This document shows, piece by piece, positions 42,280 through 47,856 of a DNA stretch of 47,856 nucleotides; position 1 is the first letter of the stretch, and the number at the start of each line of letters is the position of its first letter. The notes beneath the pieces are model-generated. The model was not told the DNA's origin and did not search any database. It saw only the letters and a program-made list of their open reading frames with translations. This DNA comes from Alphaproteobacteria bacterium (GTDB lineage Bacteria; Pseudomonadota; Alphaproteobacteria; Rhizobiales; Xanthobacteraceae), in NCBI GenBank assembly GCA_005884685.1, contig VBAH01000023.1, positions 1 to 47,856 of the forward strand, read 5' to 3'. The position numbers were made by a program, and so were the translations under genes.

Positions 42280-43260
42280 TTAGCCAAACACTTCCTTGTT
42301 GACCGCATTTTCCTTGTTCGGCGTGCCGTCGAGTACGCTCAAGATGTTCTTCACCGTGGCGACCGCCATGCGGTCCATCGACTCGACCGTCACGCCCGCC
42401 ATGTGTGCCGACACGATGGTATTCGGCAACTTGAGCAGCGGATGGTCCGCCGGCGTGGGCTCGGCGTCGAACACGTCGATGCCGGCGCCGGCGAGTTTCT
42501 TCGCCGACAGCGCGTCGTAAAGAGCCTTCTCGTCGATGATGCCGCCGCGCGCCGTGTTGATGATGGTGGCGCTCGGCTTCATCCTGGAAAACCGCGCCGC
42601 GTTGAACATTCCGACCGTCTCGGGCGTCTTCGGGCAATGGATGCAGACCACATCTGCGCGCGGCACTGCTGCATCGAGATCGCCGACCGGCTCGCAGGCT
42701 GCTGCCTTGACGGTCGCGGCCGGCACATAAGGGTCATAGACCAGCACGGTCATCTCCATCGCGAGGCAGCGCTTGGCCGTGCGCGTCCCGATGCGGCCGA
42801 AGCCGACGATCAGGATCGTCTTCCCGGCGAGATCGACCGGCACGTCCTTCCAGCGGTCCTGCCAGCGGTTGGCGCGCACCGCCGCGTCGTGAAACATCAC
42901 CTTCTTGGCGAGCGCGTACATCATGAAGATCGCATGCTCGGCGACGCTCACCGAGTTCGCCGTCCCGACCACCATCAGCGGAATGCCGCGCGCGGTGAGC
43001 GCCGGGATTTCCACCGCGTCGTAGCCGACGCCGATGCGGGCAGCGACGCGCAGCCGCGGCGCGGCGGCGATCTCGGGCGCCTTCAACGGCGTCAGCGACA
43101 GCGCGATGCCGTCGGTGTCCTTCAGTGCCGCCTGAAGGTCGGGCATGGCGATGTAGGGATCGTAGCCGACCGCCTCGATATCGTCGCGGCCGATCAGCAC
43201 GTCCCATCCGGCCTTGGCCATGGTGTGCGGCAGCATGACTTTCTTCTTGTTCGGACTCAT
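42280..43260 (-). CDS. D-2-hydroxyacid dehydrogenase (NAD-dependent)
   Basis: The 326-residue oxidoreductase is of the D-isomer-specific 2-hydroxyacid dehydrogenase family. The substrate Arg is in RVAARIGVGYDAVEIPAL. The NAD motif is ILIVGFGRIGTRTAKR. INTARGGIIDEKALYDAL and GAGIDVFDAEP carry the catalytic-pair acid region, and VSAHMAG carries the active-site His. It interconverts 2-keto and D-2-hydroxy acids; phosphoglycerate dehydrogenase, glyoxylate reductase and hydroxypyruvate reductase are all in range. It converges with the CoA-transferase and diverges from the HpaI-type aldolase, which would yield 2-keto acids such as pyruvate. Confidence 0.92.
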   Translation of the reverse strand: MSPNKKKVMLPHTMAKAGWDVLIGRDDIEAVGYDPYIAMPDLQAALKDTDGIALSLTPLKAPEIAAAPRLRVAARIGVGYDAVEIPALTARGIPLMVVGTANSVSVAEHAIFMMYALAKKVMFHDAAVRANRWQDRWKDVPVDLAGKTILIVGFGRIGTRTAKRCLAMEMTVLVYDPYVPAATVKAAACEPVGDLDAAVPRADVVCIHCPKTPETVGMFNAARFSRMKPSATIINTARGGIIDEKALYDALSAKKLAGAGIDVFDAEPTPADHPLLKLPNTIVSAHMAGVTVESMDRMAVATVKNILSVLDGTPNKENAVNKEVFG

Positions 43261-43414
43261 GGATCACTCTGTGAGGGGCGCCCCGGCGCCGCAAGGAAGG
43301 ACCGCGATAATCGTGCGCATTTGCATGGGGGGTCAAGCGCCCCGTCGGATTGACCCGGCCTAGCAGCCATGCCCAATGTGGCGGCCTGAAAAACGCTCAA
43401 TCGGGAGAGACGCC

Positions 43415-44212
43415 TTGCGCGAGAACAAGCTGAAAACCCTGTGGAAGAACGGCGGCGTTGCGGTCAACGGCTGGCTCGGCATTCCGAGCTCCGCCTCGGC
43501 CGAGAGCATGGCGCGCTGCGGCTGGGATTCGGTCGTGGTCGACATGCAGCACGGGCTGGTCGACTACACCGACGCGGTGCCGATGCTGCAGGCGATCTCG
43601 CAGACCGAGGCGACGCCGATGGTGCGCGTGCCGTGGAACATGCCCGACATCATCATGAAGTCGCTCGACGCCGGCGCCTACGGCGTGGTCTGCCCGATGA
43701 TCAATACGCCGGCCGAGTGCGAGGAGTTCATCCAGAACTGCCGCTACGCGCCGCGCGGGCGCCGCTCGTTCGGCCCGATCCGGGCCGTGATGTATGGCGG
43801 TTCGGACTACTGGAAATACGCCAACGAGACGATCCTGACGATCGCGATGATCGAGACGCAGCAGGCGCTCGACAACCTCGATGCGATCCTCAAGACCGAC
43901 GGCCTCGACTCGATTTACGTCGGCCCCTCGGACCTCGGCCTTTCGCTCGGCTTCCAGCCCGGGCCGGACCCGACCACGCCGAAGGTCGCGGAAGCGATCA
44001 AGTTCATCGTGGACCGCGCGAAGGCGGCAAAGATCCCGGCCGGCATCCACTGCGCCGCGCCGTCCTGGGCACGCGAGATGATTGGCCTCGGCTACCAGCT
44101 CGTCACGCTCGGCAACGACAACTCGCTGATGATGGGTGCCGCACGCGCCGCGATCGCCGCGACGCGCGAAGGCGCGGCCGCACCGGCGCAGAAGCCGGGG
44201 AGCCTGTACTAG
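43415..44212 (+). CDS. HpcH/HpaI-family class II aldolase (2-keto-3-deoxy acid type)
   Basis: The 265-residue TIM-barrel enzyme cleaves 4-hydroxy-2-keto acids to pyruvate plus an aldehyde with a divalent metal. Landmarks: WDSVVVDMQHGLVDY (the catalytic His next to an acidic metal-site region), RVPWNMPDIIMKSLDAGAYGVVCPMINT, IAMIETQQALDNLDAIL (metal Glu), and YVGPSDLGLSLG (metal Asp). I place the start at TTG 43415, 6 nt after GGGAGA. The frame extends to GTG 43376, but those residues are not family-like. The Ca2+/H+ antiporter gene begins directly after its stop. Confidence 0.9.
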   Translation: MRENKLKTLWKNGGVAVNGWLGIPSSASAESMARCGWDSVVVDMQHGLVDYTDAVPMLQAISQTEATPMVRVPWNMPDIIMKSLDAGAYGVVCPMINTPAECEEFIQNCRYAPRGRRSFGPIRAVMYGGSDYWKYANETILTIAMIETQQALDNLDAILKTDGLDSIYVGPSDLGLSLGFQPGPDPTTPKVAEAIKFIVDRAKAAKIPAGIHCAAPSWAREMIGLGYQLVTLGNDNSLMMGAARAAIAATREGAAAPAQKPGSLY

Positions 44213-45292
44213 TTGGCATCAGCGCGCACACCCTGGTGGGCATGGGCGTGGCCGGCGCTCGCCTGGCCGATACTGCTGTTGATGGCGTTTGCGGGGACGG
44301 ACGGCCTCATTGCGGCTGCCGCCGCAGTGGTGCTGGTCGGCACGGTGTTTGCGGCCGTCTACCACGCCGAGGTGGTCGCGCAGCGCACCGGCGAGCCATA
44401 CGGCACGCTGGTGCTCGCCGTGGCGGTGACAGTCATCGAAGTGGCGCTCATCGTCTCAATGATGTTGGGCGCTCCCGCCGAAAAGGCCGGGCTGGCGCGT
44501 GATACGGTCTTCGCCGCAGTGATGATCGTGTGCAACGGCATCGTCGGCCTCTGTCTCTTGTGGGGCGGCGCGCGTCACCATGAACAGGGATTTCAAGTCG
44601 AGGGTGCGAGCGCGGCGCTGGCGGTGCTGGCCGCGCTGACCGGCCTCACGCTCGTTTTCCCGAATGTCGCGACGGCGGCGCCCGGCCCGTTCTTCAGCAC
44701 GTCCCAGCTTGTGTTCGCCGGCATCGTATCGCTCGTGCTCTACGGCTCGTTCGTTTTTGTGCAGACCGTGCGGCACCGCGATTACTTTCTGCCGATCGAG
44801 ACCGGCGCGGAAGAAACGCACGCGCCGCTTCCTTCCAACGTGACGACGCTGGTCAGCGCGGGCCTGCTGGTCGTGGCGCTCGTCGCCGTGGTGGGCCTCG
44901 CCAAGGCGTTGACGCCGGCGCTGGAGATCGGGATCGCCCGGGTTGGCGCACCGAAGGCCGTCGTGGGCATTGTCATCGCGGCTCTCGTCCTGCTGCCCGA
45001 GGGCATGGCGGCGGTACGGGCCGCGCGCGCCAACCGGTTGCAGACGAGTTTGAATCTGGCGCTTGGATCGGCGCTCGCGAGCATCGGGCTCACGATCCCG
45101 GCGGTCGCCGTTGTCTCCGTCCTGACCGGCCAGCCGCTCGCGCTCGGGCTCGGCGCGAAGGATCAGGTGCTCCTGGCAGTGACGCTGCTGGTCGGCGTGA
45201 TCACGCTCGGAACGGGCCGCACGTCGGTGCTTCAGGGGATCGTGCACCTGGTCATTTTCGCCGGGTTCCTGTTCTTCGCGGTCGTGCCATAG
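44213..45292 (+). CDS. Ca2+/H+ antiporter-like protein (ChaA type, CaCA superfamily)
   Basis: The 359-residue membrane protein has about 11 hydrophobic segments. The first CaCA alpha-repeat is visible as VVAQRTGEPYGTLVLAVAVTVIEVALIVSMML (Glu inside the membrane repeat). The second is VVGIVIAALVLLPEGMAAVRAARANRLQTSLNLALGSALASIGLTIPAVAVVS, which is how ChaA and related ionic transporters look. It probably expels Ca2+ or Na+/K+ for protons. The start is taken as TTG 44213, abutting the aldolase stop, with GGGGAG about 10 nt upstream; this coupling looks translational. It ends 3 bp from the convergent SDR gene. Confidence 0.88.
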   Translation: MASARTPWWAWAWPALAWPILLLMAFAGTDGLIAAAAAVVLVGTVFAAVYHAEVVAQRTGEPYGTLVLAVAVTVIEVALIVSMMLGAPAEKAGLARDTVFAAVMIVCNGIVGLCLLWGGARHHEQGFQVEGASAALAVLAALTGLTLVFPNVATAAPGPFFSTSQLVFAGIVSLVLYGSFVFVQTVRHRDYFLPIETGAEETHAPLPSNVTTLVSAGLLVVALVAVVGLAKALTPALEIGIARVGAPKAVVGIVIAALVLLPEGMAAVRAARANRLQTSLNLALGSALASIGLTIPAVAVVSVLTGQPLALGLGAKDQVLLAVTLLVGVITLGTGRTSVLQGIVHLVIFAGFLFFAVVP

Positions 45293-45295
45293 GCA

Positions 45296-46054
45296 TTACG
45301 CCGCGAGCCACCCGCCATCGACGACCAGAATGGAGCCGTGACAGTAGTCGGACGCGCGCGAGGCGAGGAATACCGCCGCACCGCCCATATCCTCCGGCTC
45401 ACCCCAACGGCCCGCGGGAATGCGCGACAACAGCCTCTCGCTGCGCTCCGGATCGTCCTGCAAGGCCTGCGTCGCATCGGTGCGCACATAGCCCGGCGCG
45501 ATCGCATTCACGTTGATCCCCTTTGCGGCCCATTCGTTCGCGAGCAGCTTGGTGAGGCCCGCGACGCCGTGCTTGGCGGCCGTATAGGACGGCACACGGA
45601 TGCCGCCCGTGTAGGCGAGCACCGATGCGACGTTGATGATCTTGGCGCCACCCCCGCGCGCGAGCGCACGCCTGGCGAAGGCCTGCGACAGGAAGAACAC
45701 ACTCTTGAGATCGACGTTGGCGACGTCGTCCCAATCCTGCTCGGAAAACTCCAGCGGATCGGCGCGGCGGATAATGCCGGCGTTGTTGACCAGGATATCG
45801 GCGCGGCCGGCCCACCCGAGGGTCTCGTCCAGGATGCGCTCGATCGGCTCGATGCTGGCAAGGTCGGCCGTGATGGCGAGATAGTCGCCGCCTGCCTCCC
45901 TGACCCGCCGCGCGGTCTCGTCCTGCGGCGAGCGCGCCACGCCGGCGACGCGCGCGCCGGCTTGCGCAAGAGCGACCGCAATCGCCCGCCCGATCCCGCT
46001 GCTCGCACCGGTGACGATCGCGGTCTTGCCGGTGAGGTCGAAGAACGACGGCAT
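45296..46054 (-). CDS. Short-chain dehydrogenase/reductase (KduD-like)
   Basis: The 252-residue classical SDR has the cofactor motif TGASSGIGRAIA, NNAG (ILVNNAGI), catalytic Ser in INVASVLAYTGG, Y-x-x-x-K in SYTAAKHGV, and the end motif GSILVVDGGWLAA. The order and the segment NEWAAKGINVNAIAPGYVRTDAT resemble 2-deoxy-D-gluconate 3-dehydrogenase (KduD), though substrate prediction in SDRs is weak. I start at ATG 46054. An in-frame ATG six codons upstream (MTDERYM) is possible but is next to a repeat. It lies downstream of the DUF1932-type dehydrogenase on the same strand. Confidence 0.9.
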   Translation of the reverse strand: MPSFFDLTGKTAIVTGASSGIGRAIAVALAQAGARVAGVARSPQDETARRVREAGGDYLAITADLASIEPIERILDETLGWAGRADILVNNAGIIRRADPLEFSEQDWDDVANVDLKSVFFLSQAFARRALARGGGAKIINVASVLAYTGGIRVPSYTAAKHGVAGLTKLLANEWAAKGINVNAIAPGYVRTDATQALQDDPERSERLLSRIPAGRWGEPEDMGGAAVFLASRASDYCHGSILVVDGGWLAA

Positions 46055-46067
46055 GTATCTCTCATCC

Positions 46068-46194
46068 GTCATCGCCGGGCTTGTCCCGGCGATCTCGCTT
46101 AGGTGAGCATATTCTATCGGGATCACCGGGGCTCGCCGCCATAGCGCGTCGCAGACGCGCGTAAACGCGCTTACGGCGGCGGCCCGGTGATGAC
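46068..46194. repeat. 127-bp palindromic repeat, family C, copy 2
   Basis: Ends GTCATCGCCGGG (46068-46079) and CCCGGTGATGAC (46183-46194) are inverted with one mismatch. The internal segment 46139-46171 matches 5666-5698 at 29 of 33 positions. Three of the four differences are co-ordinated changes that keep both alternative stems intact. It lies between two minus-strand dehydrogenase genes that may be one transcript, ending 4 nt before the stop of the upstream one. Confidence 0.85.
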
Positions 46195-46197
46195 GAG

Positions 46198-47073
46198 CTA
46201 GGCAGATTTGCGCTTGGCGTCCGGGCGATCGGCGCAGAACTCCTGCAACTGTGAGACCGCGTCGCCCGGCTTCGGCGCTTCGAGCATCGCGGCGATCTGC
46301 TGATAAAAGCGCGCGATGCCGAGATACATGTCGCGCGCCGCAGGATCGTCGGCCTGGAATTGGGCGATCTCCTCCATCTCGGCGACCCAGCGATAGGCCT
46401 TGGGCGGCATGCGCGAGACGAAGCCGCGCATCCAGTTGAGCAGCATCGGCTGGCTCTCGGACAACTCCTGCAGCAGCGCGTCGGCCGTCCCGCCGCGCGT
46501 CGCGCCGAGCATCATGGCGGCGCCGATCGCCGTGCAGCCTTTGGTAATCCCCGCATAGGACAGCTTCATCGCCGAGGCCGCGCCGTTCGGCCCATCCATG
46601 ATGCGGATCGTCAAACCGTAAGCCGCAAGCCGCTCGAATTCCTTCGCGCCCGGTCCCGACGCATAGAAGATCGTGCGCGCGTTGGGCCCCGGCGGCGGCC
46701 CGATGATGCCGGCATCGACGTAGGTGCAGCCGCTGCCGTCGAGCGCGTCGCCGATGCGCGCGGCGGTCTGCGGCGACACCGCGTTGCAATCGACATAGAC
46801 GGCCTTTCGCCCGGCGCGCCTGATCGCCGGCGCGAGCCGCTGCGCCAGCGCAACCGCGTCGCCCGGCGGCACGATCGAGAGGATGAAATCCGCCTGCGCG
46901 GCGAACTCGTCATCGGTCGCCACGGGGATCGCCCCGGCCCGCTCGGCGCGCGCCGCGCTGGCCGCCGTGCGGCCGGTGAGCTGGGTGATCACGGTTGCGC
47001 CGCGCTCGTGCACCCGCCGCGCCACGCCCGAGCCCATTTCGCCCATGGCGATGATGCCAATCGTATCGGCCAT
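46198..47073 (-). CDS. NAD(P)-dependent dehydrogenase of the 6-phosphogluconate/3-hydroxyisobutyrate type, DUF1932 C-terminus
   Basis: The 291-residue protein has an N-terminal Rossmann motif, IGIIAMGEMGSGVARRVHERG. The helical C-terminal domain contains GPNGAASAMKLSYAGITKGCTAIGAAMM. It carries the conserved K-x-x-x-[NA]-x-x-x-K-like stretch of the beta-hydroxyacid dehydrogenase superfamily in altered form (KLSYAGITKG), as in DUF1932 proteins. It probably oxidises a 3-hydroxy acid; substrate unknown. ATG 47073 is used because AAGGA precedes it; the frame opens earlier at 47115 without family-like residues. Confidence 0.86.
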   Translation of the reverse strand: MADTIGIIAMGEMGSGVARRVHERGATVITQLTGRTAASAARAERAGAIPVATDDEFAAQADFILSIVPPGDAVALAQRLAPAIRRAGRKAVYVDCNAVSPQTAARIGDALDGSGCTYVDAGIIGPPPGPNARTIFYASGPGAKEFERLAAYGLTIRIMDGPNGAASAMKLSYAGITKGCTAIGAAMMLGATRGGTADALLQELSESQPMLLNWMRGFVSRMPPKAYRWVAEMEEIAQFQADDPAARDMYLGIARFYQQIAAMLEAPKPGDAVSQLQEFCADRPDAKRKSA

Positions 47074-47151
47074 CGGTTCGTCCTTGTTTTTGCGCAATGT
47101 TTCTGCGTAACCCATTGTCGCGCGCCGACTTCGGGCTGTCTACGAGGAAGC

Positions 47152-47856
47152 ATGACGTTTCGTTCCGGCAACCGGGAAGTCGATCGGTACATTGCCGCGG
47201 GCTACGAGACCGTGCGCGGCATGTCTTCGGCGTTTGCCGCGACGATTTGCGGGCACATCATCCGCCGCCAGAGCGAACTCGGCATCACGGGTCACATCGC
47301 GGAAATCGGCACGTTCGAGGGCCGCTTCTTCATCGCGATGGCTTTGGGGCTCGCACCGGGCGAGCGCGCGCTCGGCATCGACACGTTCAACTGGCCGAAT
47401 GAAGGCCTGCTCGATCTGTTTCATTCGCATTGCGCGCGCCACGGGCTCGCGCGCGAACGCTACAGCGCGATCAAGGCGAACGTCCGCGATCTCAGCGCTG
47501 GTGATATTCAAACGACGCTCGGCGGTCCGGTTCGCTTCTGGCACCTCGATGGCGACCATTCACGCGAACAGCTGTCGCTCGATCTCGCGCTCGCCGAGTC
47601 GACATTGCATTCCCAAGGCATCATCTGCCTCGACGACATGCTGCACCCCGGCTACCCGCTGCTCGTCGTCGCGGTGCACGAGTGGCTGGAGCAGCATCCG
47701 GACTGGCGCGTGCTCTGCGTGATCGACCGCGAGGACATCGTGGCGGCGGCGAAGTTTCTGCTCTGCCACAAGGACGTGGTCCCGCTGTTCGAGCAGGACC
47801 TGATGGATACGTTCAAGGCGCAGCACTGGGTGCTCGGCTCCGAATGGGAGCGCTAT
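47152..47856 (+). CDS. SAM-dependent methyltransferase (Methyltransf_24-like), 3' end beyond window
   Basis: Open from ATG 47152 through the last base (235 codons, no stop), so the C-terminus is missing. Class I methyltransferase marks: GHIAEIGTFEGRFFIAMAL (motif I, E-x-G-x-x-x-G), ALGIDTFNW (acidic end of strand 2), VRFWHLDGDHSREQLSLDL (DGDH motif, typical of the group), and GIICLDDMLHPGYP. The N-terminal part, DRYIAAGYETVRGMSSAFAATI, is a helical cap. These enzymes often modify sugars or cell-surface lipids. GAGGAAG lies just before the ATG. It diverges from the DUF1932-type gene. Confidence 0.82.
   Translation, partial: MTFRSGNREVDRYIAAGYETVRGMSSAFAATICGHIIRRQSELGITGHIAEIGTFEGRFFIAMALGLAPGERALGIDTFNWPNEGLLDLFHSHCARHGLARERYSAIKANVRDLSAGDIQTTLGGPVRFWHLDGDHSREQLSLDLALAESTLHSQGIICLDDMLHPGYPLLVVAVHEWLEQHPDWRVLCVIDREDIVAAAKFLLCHKDVVPLFEQDLMDTFKAQHWVLGSEWERY

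Overview
The window is GC-rich, gene-dense chromosomal DNA. It probably comes from an alphaproteobacterium of the order Hyphomicrobiales (a Bradyrhizobium or Xanthobacteraceae-like relative). This is an inference from the strong G/C codon bias, the many family III CoA-transferases, a TctC/Bug-type binding protein, and several kinds of palindromic repeat scattered between and inside genes. No phylogeny was run.

Layout. (1) 1-3.7 kb: a tightly coupled assimilatory sulfite-reduction operon, cysJ (5' end outside the window), cysI and a cysG-type fused siroheme synthase. (2) 3.7-5.6 kb: a glutathione S-transferase and an MFS transporter on the minus strand. (3) 5.9-13.0 kb: a two-partner secretion pair. 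A TpsB-like outer-membrane transporter is followed 12 nt later by a 1782-residue exoprotein with an N-terminal TPS (haemagglutination-activity) domain, about 16 GLUG repeats, a Gly-rich linker, and a complete subtilisin-type S8 protease with its propeptide. (4) 13.0-29.6 kb, minus strand: a 4969-residue giant adhesin (RTX calcium-binding blocks, cadherin-like Ig domains, six copies of an RTX-hinge-beta-helix supermodule, RTX C-terminus). It is followed 15 nt downstream, in the same reading frame, by a polytopic membrane protein resembling a GT-C glycosyltransferase. (5) 29.6-30.3 kb: a comparatively AT-rich non-coding stretch with a good sigma70-like promoter for the giant gene. (6) 30.3-33 kb: a family III CoA-transferase and malonyl-CoA decarboxylase, convergent. 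(7) 33.2-42.2 kb: a probable seven-gene plus-strand operon of a double-ATPase Dpp/Opp-type ABC importer, its binding protein and two permeases, a Bug-type binding protein, an enolase-superfamily enzyme and a second CoA-transferase. (8) 42.3-47.9 kb: a 2-hydroxyacid dehydrogenase, a HpaI-type aldolase, a Ca2+/H+ antiporter-like protein, an SDR, a DUF1932-type dehydrogenase and a 3'-truncated methyltransferase.

How it fits together. Regions 3-5 look like a surface-adhesion island: a TPS exoprotein that carries its own protease converges on a giant RTX/beta-helix adhesin plus a putative glycosyltransferase. Regions 6-8 look like uptake and CoA-dependent breakdown of small organic or sugar acids; the substrate cannot be told from sequence. 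At least three palindromic repeat families recur. In two of them, paired substitutions preserve the hairpin stems, and copies supply coding sequence or stop codons to cysG, the TPS exoprotein and the MFS gene.
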